From Glaciecola sp947496235 (GTDB taxonomy: Bacteria > Pseudomonadota > Gammaproteobacteria > Enterobacterales > Alteromonadaceae), in the NCBI RefSeq assembly GCF_050306235.1, contig NZ_JBLWFH010000005.1:62001-126000 (forward strand): 64,000 nucleotides of DNA. Reading direction: 5' to 3'. The position numbers were made by a program, and so were the translations under genes. The notes under the pieces were generated by a model, which saw only the letters and a list, made by a program, of their open reading frames with translations, did not search any database and was not told the DNA's origin. Shown here one piece after another: positions 18,402 through 27,816 of the stretch (the stretch's first letter is position 1; each line of letters opens with the position of its first letter).

Positions 18402-18998
18402 TTATCGCTTAAAACGACGAGAAGAAGCTAAAAACGCAGCCGATAAAAGCATCAAAAACAGTGCTGACGGACTAGCTACACTATTTGTTGGTGTTACGTT
18501 AGTGCCTAATATGGAGTCGACTAAATCATAATTGTAATCGAAAATATCCAAGTACAGCTGCGGGGCGTTTGTGGCAGATAAAGAAGAATCAAAAACCGAG
18601 AATGTTAGGCCACTAAAACTTGTAGTAGAGCTAAACCCAGCAATTGATGAGTAATCTTCATAAATACTGACTGTCACTGGGAAGATTGTTCCTCCAAGAT
18701 TCAATGTGTCAAAAAGTTCAAAGAACCAAAGAGAATCTGAAGTGCCATATTCAGTTAAACTGGAAGATGTGTTGGTCATATTGATTTGGTGTGAAAAGGG
18801 CAACCAAATTTCAAAGAACCATTCATTATTATCGCCATCAGAGGCTTCGCCAATAATTTCCATATTGTAGTCTATAACACCTGCGCTACTTCCTTGTTCA
18901 ACTGTGTATTCTAAAATGACAGCATTAGATGAAAAAGATGCGACAAGCAAACAAACCGTTAGTACAACTGTTGCAGCTAAAGTTGAGATACGAAACAT
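18402..18998 (-). CDS. Exported protein with PEP-CTERM-like C-terminal sorting tail
   Basis: The frame opens at 19052, but the ATG at 18998 gives a clean signal peptide (MFRISTLAATVVLTVCLLVA, cleaved near SSNA). The 198-residue product has a Ser/Thr-rich beta-type body typical of exopolysaccharide-associated exported proteins. It ends with SVASPSALFLMLLSAAFLASS followed by RRFKR, which is a short Pro-Ser motif, a hydrophobic helix and a basic cluster. That is the layout of PEP-CTERM sorting signals, although the canonical VPEP is changed to VASP. If real, an exosortase (EpsH type) elsewhere in the genome would cleave it; none is in this window. The body matches no family I can name. It may simply be a C-terminally anchored surface protein. 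Confidence 0.6.
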   Translation of the reverse strand: MFRISTLAATVVLTVCLLVASFSSNAVILEYTVEQGSSAGVIDYNMEIIGEASDGDNNEWFFEIWLPFSHQINMTNTSSSLTEYGTSDSLWFFELFDTLNLGGTIFPVTVSIYEDYSSIAGFSSTTSFSGLTFSVFDSSLSATNAPQLYLDIFDYNYDLVDSILGTNVTPTNSVASPSALFLMLLSAAFLASSRRFKR

Positions 18999-19314
18999 AA
19001 CTAGAAATCCATTCAATTTATAAAGCAAGTGTAGATGCAAAACAAATAACATGCCAGTTAAGATGGAAATACATAACGTATTGAAAAATATATATTATTT
19101 GATATTCATACAATTGATAGGTTTATTTTATGTAAAAAAAGCTGACAATACGGATTTTCTTCGAAAAAGGATCAATAATCGTAAAAACAATAGCTTAGCA
19201 ATAATGTGAAAAAAATGTAAACGATATCAATTAGACTTAAATATGATAATTTTATTGACAGTTGTCAAGTTTGTATAAATTTGTCATTCTCTGTTCCCTT
19301 GTGGATACAGATTA
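18999..19314. other. AT-rich divergent intergenic region with a TTGACA/TGTCAA dyad
   Basis: This 316-base gap separates the divergent PEP-CTERM-like and FG-GAP genes and must hold promoters for both. It is strongly AT-rich. A palindrome TTGACA-GT-TGTCAA lies at 19255-19268, about 47 bases before the FG-GAP start. Its left arm is a perfect -35 hexamer, but no well-spaced -10 box follows, so I do not call a promoter. No small gene or RNA is evident. Confidence 0.4.
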
Positions 19315-22300
19315 ATGCGACATGGAATGAACAGCTTATCTTTTCACTTAAAAGCTTTAATATGGTGCATGGCAACGCCGTTCATGTTGCAAGTGCATAC
19401 TAGCTATGCTCAAGTAGTTTCTCCAGAATTTGTACCGCCAAATTTACACCAATCGAAGATTGAAAACCTTACCTTAGAATCTATTAGTGCCAGATATGGT
19501 ATTTTTGCTAGGCATAAGTATTCATCGAGTAAAATTAGTTCGATCAAAGAAACTATAAGTGCGAGCGCTTGTGTACTTGATGTCAACAACGATGGGTTTC
19601 AAGATCTCTTAACCCTAAGCGGTGGCGGATTCCAAAGGGAATTCGGTCGTCCAGCATGGTGGGCAAAACCTAGCACTTATACATTGCATCTTAATGTGCA
19701 AGGCCGATACTTTAAATCAGTAGCCATTGAAAACACGAGTTTGGCCAATCAAGAAGGTATTAACTGTCATGCGGCTGATCTAAATGATGATGGTTTTCAG
19801 GATATAGTCATTACCCACCTTTCTGGTCACCAAATCCTTTTAAATAACACAATCCTTGATACACAAAGCAACTCGCCTTTTGTTGATGACCAGTTTATTG
19901 CTACAGGAGAAAAAAGTTTTCCCATTCACGCCTTAGTCGCCGATTTTAATGATGACGGTTTTCTTGATATCTACAGTAGTCATTTTATTAATTACACAAA
20001 GGGCCAAAAGACAGAACAATCTGAACAAGGTTTTTCTATTCAAAATCAAGTCAATTTTAAAGCGGCTTTATTTGATTCCCAACCCAATAAAATGTTCTTC
20101 CAAGACCCTAAGCAACCTTTGAATTTCCAACTTGCAGATGATCCCGTGTTTACCAGTGGTGTTGGACGTAGTTTATCCAGCTATTTCGTCGATCTAAATT
20201 TTGATGGCAAGCGAGATATCATTGTAACCAATGCCTTCGATTCTAGGAGTAGGGTTTTTTTAGCGGCAAGAAATAGCTACTCAGAAGCCTTAGGTGATTA
20301 TCGTTTATTTTTTGCTGATAACACACCTTTGATGATTTTTTCTAAACCCTATGTTTCAGATAAAAGGGCTAATATGCAGGCTTATTTAGGTAGAAAATCC
20401 GGAACTGCTAGCCAACTCAATTTTTTTAATACTGAAACTAAGCTATGGGAGACTGTCGCCAGTGAAGTAACGGATAGACGACTATCAATTCAAACCAATG
20501 AATGGGGAGGTGCAGCTGCAGATTTGGATGGAAATGGACTCTCGGACTACTTCATTGGCGCTGGGGGAATAATGCCAATGTCAGATAGTGGTCATTTTGT
20601 TATTGGGCAAGCGAATCGAATTTTACTGCAAACTGAATTAAATGTATTCGTTGAAAAATCTACAGAACAGTCAGCCTTTCTCCCTCAATCTTCTAGAGGA
20701 GCAGGATTTATTGATGTTGATAATGATGGGAGTTTAGAGCTAATAACAGCGAATAATAACGGCCCATTTTTACTGCAAAAAACCAGTTTTCCAGCCCCTG
20801 AGTTTTGGATTGGATTGCAGTTGCCTCGATCTGCTAAATTCGACCAAGCATTAGTAACTTTGGTCGCTGGAGAAAATCAGCTTAAGCAACAAAATGGCTT
20901 CGCAAAAAATGGCTTTTTGCAAAGTGATGGTCGATTATTATTTGTGTTGCCAAAAACTAGCGCTTGGATCTTACAAATTACATTGTCTAGTGGTGAATCT
21001 TTGGATTTTACCCTCACAGATCTTAATCAGTATTACTTGGTTACCCAAGAAGGTAATTTAGAGCAGATAGCAAAAACTCAACCTATGTCGGTCAATTATG
21101 GACCTCTAAAGGATTTACAAGAGATTCAAGGTTTACCTCAAGATAAACAACTGGCTTGGTTAGATATGCAAAACCCCAGTGCAGAAGTTTTTATACCTCT
21201 GCTTGATCAAGTGTGGAAATTTTTAAGTCCTGAAACTAAAACAGCGTTGTTTGATCGATATACCATAAATCCTTATTGGCTAAATCTGTACATAATAGAA
21301 AAGAGCTTACAGTATGACAGTGACATCTTGTCACAAAGCTTGATCCAATATTTGCAATCTATTGAACCTGAATATGCAGAACGTTGGGTTCTTCCATTTA
21401 TTGAGGGTTTACAGGGAGAAGCTTTGTGCAGGAGCATGGACGCCTTCAAAGCTATTTTTCATGAAGAAGAAGCTATGGTTTTGAGTAAGCAGCTGTTAGT
21501 GGCACCTTTGATAAAACAATTCAGAAGAGCGAATAATGCGGACAAACTTTGTATTCTTAACGCATTAGGTGAAGCGGAAAATCGGCGTATAACAGTTCAA
21601 CTTTTAAGTAGTTTAGCCCAGGAAAGTTCGAAGGAAGTAAAGGCTGCGATTATAAATACCCTTGGAAATATTAGAGATTCCAGAGCTAAACCAATCTTAG
21701 ATGATATTCTTGAAACATCCATGGAATCGGCGTTAATTGCGGAAAGTTTGATTGCACTTAAACGAATGCAATCTTTGGATTTAGCATCAGCTTTGCAATC
21801 TATTACTATTCGTTTAGACAAAAAGAAGAGGATTTCTGTGGTCAGCTACATAGTGACCAAAAACGATTACGCGGTATTTCTTGCCGAAGATCGCCGTCAA
21901 TTAAGAGAGTTTTTTAATCAGGCAACGCCATTTGAGCTGGAGGGGACTAGCGTAGTTGAATTGTTAATGGCGAACTTAGTTCAAACAGCTAATTCAGATT
22001 TGATATCAAATTATTTATCCAGTGAAGACACAAAGGTAAGAGTACTGGCTGCCTATATGTTGCAAAGCCAACTAAAAAATGGAAAAAATTCTTCTAGATA
22101 CAGCCAAATAATAGCGCAAGAACTTACTCCCGAATCCTTGTCATTGATTGACAAAACAGGTTTAAAAAGCGGCTTTAATTTAACACCTCCTCAAGTAAAC
22201 TTATTGCTTAACCGCTGGCTCGACAACTATGATGACTCTCAATTCGCTAGTTTATTCAAGCGTCTGACTCATCTAGAAATTTCGACATTTTTATTGGCTA

Positions 22301-22821
22301 ATTCAGAGCAAGGCATAAAAATATTGAAAAGCCTTAATGGTGGTCAATTGCATTGGCCAAGCATAGTCAATGGACTGGATAAAATGCAGTCAGAACAAAA
22401 ACAAGCATTATTGAGCCTATGGTATCAAGACTGTCCAAGTCTTTGTCAGTCAGCTTCGGACTCCACTACTTCTATCTCGCAAAAAATACGTTTAATATTG
22501 AACCAGCTATATTCTTCCGTGGATGAGCCCAATGAAAGCCAGATTCTATTGCTTGAGAGGGCTGCAGAAAACGATTGGCAGGTGGTGATAGGAATTCTTG
22601 ATCAGAAGTTATCTAAATTAACAGAAGGCCAAGTTTTACGTGTGATAAGGAAGCTTCCTTGGTCTCAGTTGAATGATCATAAACCGTTTTTAGAAAAAAT
22701 TAGAGCGATCATTCGAACTGTAAATGGCAGAGCTAGCAATTATGAAAGTGCGACATTTGACCAAAAGTGGTTTATGTTTGAACAGCAATTGTGGGCCGAA
22801 TACATAAGCGCAGAGGAATGA
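19315..22821 (+). CDS. Exported FG-GAP/VCBS repeat protein with HEAT-like repeats
   Basis: The 1168-residue protein has an N-terminal signal (hydrophobic LIWCMATPFMLQV, cleavage near SYA). Six calcium-binding FG-GAP/VCBS motifs follow at about residues 88 (DVNNDGFQD), 155 (DLNDDGFQD), 208 (DFNDDGFLD), 292 (DLNFDGKRD), 402 (DLDGNGLSD) and 466 (DVDNDGSLE). These imply a seven-bladed-type beta-propeller like integrin alpha or CRTAC1/ASPIC proteins. The region about 500-590 is beta-rich and UnbV-like. From about 700 to the end the chain becomes helical with HEAT-like repeats (for example VKAAIINTLGNIRDSRAKPI). The gene ends 18 bases before a membrane cytochrome gene, so the two are probably co-expressed. 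The start at 19315 has only a weak ribosome-binding site, and M5 is an alternative. Role unknown; it is probably a periplasmic or outer partner of the cytochrome. Confidence 0.75.
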   Translation: MRHGMNSLSFHLKALIWCMATPFMLQVHTSYAQVVSPEFVPPNLHQSKIENLTLESISARYGIFARHKYSSSKISSIKETISASACVLDVNNDGFQDLLTLSGGGFQREFGRPAWWAKPSTYTLHLNVQGRYFKSVAIENTSLANQEGINCHAADLNDDGFQDIVITHLSGHQILLNNTILDTQSNSPFVDDQFIATGEKSFPIHALVADFNDDGFLDIYSSHFINYTKGQKTEQSEQGFSIQNQVNFKAALFDSQPNKMFFQDPKQPLNFQLADDPVFTSGVGRSLSSYFVDLNFDGKRDIIVTNAFDSRSRVFLAARNSYSEALGDYRLFFADNTPLMIFSKPYVSDKRANMQAYLGRKSGTASQLNFFNTETKLWETVASEVTDRRLSIQTNEWGGAAADLDGNGLSDYFIGAGGIMPMSDSGHFVIGQANRILLQTELNVFVEKSTEQSAFLPQSSRGAGFIDVDNDGSLELITANNNGPFLLQKTSFPAPEFWIGLQLPRSAKFDQALVTLVAGENQLKQQNGFAKNGFLQSDGRLLFVLPKTSAWILQITLSSGESLDFTLTDLNQYYLVTQEGNLEQIAKTQPMSVNYGPLKDLQEIQGLPQDKQLAWLDMQNPSAEVFIPLLDQVWKFLSPETKTALFDRYTINPYWLNLYIIEKSLQYDSDILSQSLIQYLQSIEPEYAERWVLPFIEGLQGEALCRSMDAFKAIFHEEEAMVLSKQLLVAPLIKQFRRANNADKLCILNALGEAENRRITVQLLSSLAQESSKEVKAAIINTLGNIRDSRAKPILDDILETSMESALIAESLIALKRMQSLDLASALQSITIRLDKKKRISVVSYIVTKNDYAVFLAEDRRQLREFFNQATPFELEGTSVVELLMANLVQTANSDLISNYLSSEDTKVRVLAAYMLQSQLKNGKNSSRYSQIIAQELTPESLSLIDKTGLKSGFNLTPPQVNLLLNRWLDNYDDSQFASLFKRLTHLEISTFLLANSEQGIKILKSLNGGQLHWPSIVNGLDKMQSEQKQALLSLWYQDCPSLCQSASDSTTSISQKIRLILNQLYSSVDEPNESQILLLERAAENDWQVVIGILDQKLSKLTEGQVLRVIRKLPWSQLNDHKPFLEKIRAIIRTVNGRASNYESATFDQKWFMFEQQLWAEYISAEE

Positions 22822-22839
22822 GTTTTATGGACAACAATC

Positions 22840-24906
22840 ATGTTTGCCGTTAAAAACCTTTTACAATCCGAACAAAGATTGTCGAAGTGGATGAATGCCA
22901 CCATGTTGGCCTCATTCATTACGGGGTTAGTTGCTTGGATTATAGATCTGCATAATGTTTATACCCAAATAAACTCTCTTGTCCATATTCTGATTGGCAC
23001 CTTCTTTTTTGTACTAGCAACGCCCTACTTTTATGTCCATTTTAGACGCACTTTAGCCTTTCGGCGAGCTGGGCTTATTTTCAGTGGATTATGCTTGTTG
23101 GCTCTATGGTTGGTCTTAATTTATACCGGTTTTTACATCGCTATTTTTGGACTCAGCGAATCTACTGGATACGTTTTACAGGTTCACTTGGTCAGTGTCT
23201 TAAGTTTTGTTGCAGTACTTATTCTGCATATTTTGGTACATGTGGTCTTTTTTCCTAAAAATCGCCAAAAAAGTACTTCAGGACAATTTCCTAGTTACAC
23301 CAAGGGGAGTAAGTCTCTGTTATTGAAAGTAAATATTGCCGTTCAAGCTAGCATGTTGCTGGTGGTTTTGGGATTCGCAATAGCAACACCTGAAAAAACA
23401 CCCACACAAGCAATTATCCAACCTTATCAGTATAATTATGGCGAGCATAAATTTCGCCCCGCACAAACTGAAACCCATGATGATCAGTTTGTTCGTTATG
23501 AAGATATTGCCAAGTCGCAAAAATGTGTGAACTGCCATACCGAATTAGGTGAACAGTGGATGTCATCTATCCATAGGATGGCGGCAGCCGATCCCGCTTA
23601 TGTGACTAACATAGATTTATTGACCAAAAATAAAGGTATGTCAGCAGCGCGTTATTGTGAAGGTTGTCATGCTCCAATTGCATTGCTTACTGGCCAGTTG
23701 ACCGAAGGTGGGTTCCATGGCGGTACTATCAATACTCAGGCCCATGCCGAAGGTATTTCCTGCATGAGTTGTCACGGTATTCAATCTTTGAGTCACGAGA
23801 AAGGCAATGGTAGCTATGTATTTGCCCCTAGTACTGATTATCTGTTTGCTGAAACATCAAATGCAATGTTGGAATGGATAAATGAACGTTTAATTAAAGT
23901 AAATCCAGCCCAACATCGTAAAGAAATGGCAAATCCATTGATACAAGATCCAAAAATGTGTGCATCCTGCCACTCACAGTTTATGGATAAGGAAATGAAT
24001 AGTTGGGGTTGGCTTAAAATGCAGGATGAATATTCTGCCTGGGTAGATAGTCCTTATGCTCAACATCATGATAGAGAATTCGCAAATGCTGATTATACTC
24101 GATGTCAGGATTGTCATATGCCCCTTGTTGATGCCAAAGATCCTTCCGCCAATACAGATGGCAAAGCCAGAAGTCACAGATTTATTGGCGCCAATACCTT
24201 TGTGCCTGTTATGCGAAACGATAAAACCCAGTTTGAACTAACCAAGAAATTTTTACAGACTAATAAAATTCGATTGGATATTGACGAACCAAATCGACAA
24301 GATGCTTATCATTCAGAATTTCACTTGGATGAGTCCTTAAGAGATTTAACCGAAGCACCATTTTTCTTTTACTTAGGAGAAACGGCTAAGCTAGATGTGG
24401 TAGTAACAAATGTTGGGGTCGGTCACGATTTTCCTGGTGGGACAATTGATATCAACCAAGTCTGGTTAGAGTTTAAAGTAGTGGATGCTCACGGAGAGGT
24501 GGTATATCACAGTGGTGATATCGATGAGCAAGGTTTTGTGGATCAAGATGCTTATTTTTACCGCTCAAAACCAGTCGACAGGTTTGGCAATCATGTGTGG
24601 AAACATGATTTGTTTAATATGGTGGGGCGCTCATTCAAACGCACTATTCCAGCCGGTAAGTCAGATATTGTTAATTATAGTTTTGATGTCCCAATGTGGG
24701 TAGAACCACCGCTCACAGCAACTGTTAGGTTGCGATATCGCAAACTAAATAATCAGTATGCGACTTGGGCCCTCAAAGAACAGTATTTTGCATTACCAAT
24801 AGTGGATATGGCTTGGGAATCTTTAGATATTCCAATTGAGTTAGTGCCCAAAGTAATAGATCACAATGCTTCTAACAAAGGAGATACTGGAAACGTATCC
24901 CCTTAG
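22840..24906 (+). CDS. Membrane-anchored pentaheme c-type cytochrome fused to a b-type-like membrane domain
   Basis: The 688-residue protein has four hydrophobic helices in residues 20-145, with histidines inside or near helices (SLVHILIG, YVHFRR, LQVHLVSV, HILVHVVF), and one more near 170-185. This resembles di-heme cytochrome b561-type anchors. The periplasmic part has five CxxCH haem-binding motifs at residues 229 (CVNCH), 273 (CEGCH), 308 (CMSCH), 374 (CASCH) and 422 (CQDCH), as in cytochrome c554/multihaem families. A C-terminal beta domain contains VVTNVGVGHDFPGG, a pattern seen in several multihaem cytochromes. Expected role: electron transfer between the quinone pool and a periplasmic or outer acceptor. 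The adjacent FG-GAP/HEAT gene suggests a two-protein unit. Substrate and partner are unknown. Confidence 0.8.
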   Translation: MFAVKNLLQSEQRLSKWMNATMLASFITGLVAWIIDLHNVYTQINSLVHILIGTFFFVLATPYFYVHFRRTLAFRRAGLIFSGLCLLALWLVLIYTGFYIAIFGLSESTGYVLQVHLVSVLSFVAVLILHILVHVVFFPKNRQKSTSGQFPSYTKGSKSLLLKVNIAVQASMLLVVLGFAIATPEKTPTQAIIQPYQYNYGEHKFRPAQTETHDDQFVRYEDIAKSQKCVNCHTELGEQWMSSIHRMAAADPAYVTNIDLLTKNKGMSAARYCEGCHAPIALLTGQLTEGGFHGGTINTQAHAEGISCMSCHGIQSLSHEKGNGSYVFAPSTDYLFAETSNAMLEWINERLIKVNPAQHRKEMANPLIQDPKMCASCHSQFMDKEMNSWGWLKMQDEYSAWVDSPYAQHHDREFANADYTRCQDCHMPLVDAKDPSANTDGKARSHRFIGANTFVPVMRNDKTQFELTKKFLQTNKIRLDIDEPNRQDAYHSEFHLDESLRDLTEAPFFFYLGETAKLDVVVTNVGVGHDFPGGTIDINQVWLEFKVVDAHGEVVYHSGDIDEQGFVDQDAYFYRSKPVDRFGNHVWKHDLFNMVGRSFKRTIPAGKSDIVNYSFDVPMWVEPPLTATVRLRYRKLNNQYATWALKEQYFALPIVDMAWESLDIPIELVPKVIDHNASNKGDTGNVSP

Positions 24907-24913
24907 AAGCGTC

Positions 24914-26698
24914 TTATAGCGGTAAAATCAAACTGACAATGGACTTGATCTGTAAATCGTCAAGTTCGCTTTCGTCTCGCACCGGTATAATTTTGTTTTT
25001 ATCCGTCCTTACTATCAATGGAATATATTTTCCAGCATTGGTGTTTTGATAATCTTTAAAACTATATTCTTCGGTGAGTTTAGTACTCTTGATCTCTGCT
25101 CCTTCACGCATTAAAGAGGCTAACTCCGAATATGTATGACCACTGAATAACCCTAGACTCTGGCGATATTTTTGATTCGGCTGGTGGGCTTGCATGCCAC
25201 TATTTTCACCATATGACAGACCGGTGACTTTATTGTTTCCTAGTTCATGTTGAAAATGATGAGTGACCAAAGAATTAGCATATCGATAGGGAGACACTAT
25301 CAATACCTGACCAATACCGGTTAAATCCATGGTGCGCTGAGCATGTTCAGAACTTGGATTACCATAATAGGTGTTGATACCGTCCATGCGCGCGATAGAA
25401 ATAGATTCCCAGTTAGTATCAGCGACCAAAACCTTTACTTCCGATTTTGTCAGTTCCTTGGCCAGAGCTCTAGCAAACTCATTCGCACCAAAGAGTAAGA
25501 AACCTTTAGCAGTAGGGGCTTGAACACCTAACCAGGCAGCAATAGGTTTCGCGCTAATACTTTGCAATAACACGGTCGAGATAATAATGAAAAAAACCAA
25601 GGATACGATTAACTCAGCATTTTCATAACCTTGTTGCTGTAATTTTAATGCAAATAATGCGCTTACAGCCGCTGCTACAATTCCCCTTGGCGCTATCCAA
25701 TTGATCAGTACTTTTTCTTTCCAGTGAATATCGGTTCCTTGAGTAGCTATCATCACCGCTAGTGGACGAGCCACTAGAAACATGATTGCTAAAATGATGC
25801 CCGCGCCAGTTGCCAAGTCAGCAACTTGAGATAAATCGACTCTGGCCGCAAGTATAATGAATAAGCCAGAAATCAATAATACACTCAATGTTTCTTTAAA
25901 TTCTAAGATACCTTCAACGTCTACATTTTTACTATTGGCTAACCAAATCCCCATGATAGTCACAGTGATTAAGCCTGATTCGTGGGCCACAATATTTGAT
26001 AACTGAAAAGCACCTAAAACCGTTGAAAAGACTAGGGTATTCACTAAGTACTCGGGTACTAAATGACGTTTCAACACCCATCCGAGGATAAAGCCACAAA
26101 GGACACCAACAACGGAACCCGCGACTACAGTTTTACCAAAGGTAAACAGGGTAAATAAAAACGCATTTTGAGAAGCCAAGATAAATTCAAATACCAGTAC
26201 TGCTAGTATCGCACCTATAGGATCGATAATGATGCCTTCCCATCGCAGTACTTGTGAAATGTTGTGGCTGGGTCGCACTGATCGTAACAACGGCATTATC
26301 ACCGTTGGCCCAGTGACTGTTACTATGGCACTAAAAAGAAAGGCCATCTGCCAAGATAAATCTAAAATATAATGAGCGGCAGGGGCTACCACTATCCAGG
26401 AGATAAAAACGCCTATAGTACATAAGCTTGTTACCACCTTGCCATGAGCTCCAAGCTCTTTAAAATTAAGTGTTAATGCGCCTTCAAACAAAATAATGGC
26501 AACTGCCAAGGACACAAAAGGAAACAATAAATCGCCAAACAAGGCATCACTGTCGAGTATACCTGTCACCGGGCCCACCAGAATCCCAATTAATAACAAG
26601 GGTAGAATTGCAGGAAGACGAACTTTAGTCGCGATGAGCTGGCAGGTAATGGATAAAACACCGATCATTACCAATTGAAACGAGGGATCTTGTAGCAT
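24914..26698 (-). CDS. CPA1-family cation/proton antiporter with C-terminal nucleotide-binding-like domain
   Basis: The 594-residue protein has about 12 membrane helices in residues 1-390, followed by a soluble domain. The membrane part carries family features: LPAILPLLLIGILVGP near the N-terminus, VTGPTVIMPLLRSVRP, and EGIIIDPIGAILAVLVFEFI with the Asp thought to bind the cation. Residues about 400-500 (KGFLLFGANEFARALAKELT, then VLVADTNWESI) look like a TrkA-N/RCK Rossmann domain, so transport may be gated by a nucleotide. It probably exchanges Na+ or K+ for protons in a marine cell. An AAGGAAG ribosome-binding site precedes the ATG. The gene converges on the cytochrome gene with a 7-base gap. 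The ion specificity cannot be read from the sequence. Confidence 0.85.
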   Translation of the reverse strand: MLQDPSFQLVMIGVLSITCQLIATKVRLPAILPLLLIGILVGPVTGILDSDALFGDLLFPFVSLAVAIILFEGALTLNFKELGAHGKVVTSLCTIGVFISWIVVAPAAHYILDLSWQMAFLFSAIVTVTGPTVIMPLLRSVRPSHNISQVLRWEGIIIDPIGAILAVLVFEFILASQNAFLFTLFTFGKTVVAGSVVGVLCGFILGWVLKRHLVPEYLVNTLVFSTVLGAFQLSNIVAHESGLITVTIMGIWLANSKNVDVEGILEFKETLSVLLISGLFIILAARVDLSQVADLATGAGIILAIMFLVARPLAVMIATQGTDIHWKEKVLINWIAPRGIVAAAVSALFALKLQQQGYENAELIVSLVFFIIISTVLLQSISAKPIAAWLGVQAPTAKGFLLFGANEFARALAKELTKSEVKVLVADTNWESISIARMDGINTYYGNPSSEHAQRTMDLTGIGQVLIVSPYRYANSLVTHHFQHELGNNKVTGLSYGENSGMQAHQPNQKYRQSLGLFSGHTYSELASLMREGAEIKSTKLTEEYSFKDYQNTNAGKYIPLIVRTDKNKIIPVRDESELDDLQIKSIVSLILPL

Positions 26699-26907
26699 CA
26701 GCTTCCTTATTATTTATTCTGCCTATCGCAACTTTGTTTATATGGCGCGATTGGAGGGAGTGATCACTTTTATTCTGTACAAGCAAACTCACTCTACCCT
26801 AATTTGCTGGATTTGATAAAAAATTTTTACCTGTTAGGCTAAATTTTAATGACGGAAGCAAAATTTCGTGAAACTATCTATGCCAACTCAATAAAAAGGT
26901 CACTATT

Positions 26908-27813
26908 GTGAAAATCGGAATCCTTTCTCGAAACAAAAATCTGTATTCAACCAAACGCTTAGTCGAGGCGGGTGAAGCCAGAGGTCACGAAGTAGATGTG
27001 ATAGATACCCTACATTGCTACATGGATATTACCAGCTCGCGACCAGCGGTAAGGTTTAAAGGTGTTCAACTGCCAGAATATGATGCCATTATTCCTCGTA
27101 TTGGCGCTAGCATAACTTTTTATGGCACGGCAGTTGTTCGTCAATTTGAAATGATGGGTTCATTCAGTGTGAATGAATCTGTCGCTATTAGTCGTTCCAG
27201 AGATAAATTACGCTCGATGCAACTATTATCAAGAAAAGGTATTGGCTTGCCGAGAACTGGATTTGCCCACAGCCCTGACAATGTTAAAGATCTTATTAAA
27301 AATGTCGGCGGAGCCCCGGTTGTCATCAAACTACTTGAAGGTACTCAAGGTATCGGTGTAGTGCTAGCTGAAACAAACAAAGCGGCAGAAAGTATCATTG
27401 AAGCCTTCATGGGAATCAAAGCTAACATTTTAGTACAAGAATTTATAAAAGAAGCTGGTGGTTCAGATATACGTTGTTTTGTTATCGGTGGTAAGGTGGT
27501 TGCCGCGATGAAACGACAAGGCGCAGAAGGTGAATTCCGTAGTAATTTGCACCGCGGTGGTACAGCTGTGTTAACTAAAATTTCCGCCAAAGAAAGAGCC
27601 ACAGCCATTGCTGCAGCTAAAGCTATGGGGTTAAACGTGTGCGGAGTTGATTTACTTAGAGCAAGCAGTGGACCTGTAGTTATGGAAGTGAATTCTTCCC
27701 CAGGACTAGAAGGGATAGAAGCTGCGACTTCGAAAGACGTTGCTTCTATGATCTATCAATTTATTGAAAAAAATGCCAAACCTTATCGTACCAAAACAAA
27801 AGGAAGAGGATAA
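26908..27813 (+). CDS. rimK: ATP-grasp ribosomal protein S6-L-glutamate ligase
   Basis: The 301-residue protein starts MKIGILSRNKNLYSTKRLVE and matches RimK along its whole length. It has the N-terminal Rossmann part, then an ATP-grasp core with RSRDKLRSMQLL near 98, VVIKLLEGTQGIGV near 139-152, the RCFVIGGKVVAAMKR metal and nucleotide segment, and the late VMEVNSSPGLEGIE motif carrying Mg-binding Glu and Asn. RimK adds glutamates to the C-terminus of ribosomal protein S6 and can make poly-glutamate. Its stop is followed after three bases by the GTG of a deacylase-like gene and then a RimB-like protease. This forms a three-gene operon in which the glutamate tail might be made and trimmed. Confidence 0.93.
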   Translation: MKIGILSRNKNLYSTKRLVEAGEARGHEVDVIDTLHCYMDITSSRPAVRFKGVQLPEYDAIIPRIGASITFYGTAVVRQFEMMGSFSVNESVAISRSRDKLRSMQLLSRKGIGLPRTGFAHSPDNVKDLIKNVGGAPVVIKLLEGTQGIGVVLAETNKAAESIIEAFMGIKANILVQEFIKEAGGSDIRCFVIGGKVVAAMKRQGAEGEFRSNLHRGGTAVLTKISAKERATAIAAAKAMGLNVCGVDLLRASSGPVVMEVNSSPGLEGIEAATSKDVASMIYQFIEKNAKPYRTKTKGRG

Positions 27814-27816
27814 CGG

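Noticed and set aside
24883..24899. GATAC/GTATC hairpin at the end of the cytochrome gene
   Set aside because: Five-base arms with no T-run are too weak to call a terminator.
26759..26768. AGTGATCACT palindrome upstream of rimK
   Set aside because: A ten-base palindrome is expected by chance at this scale and no second copy or promoter overlap was seen.
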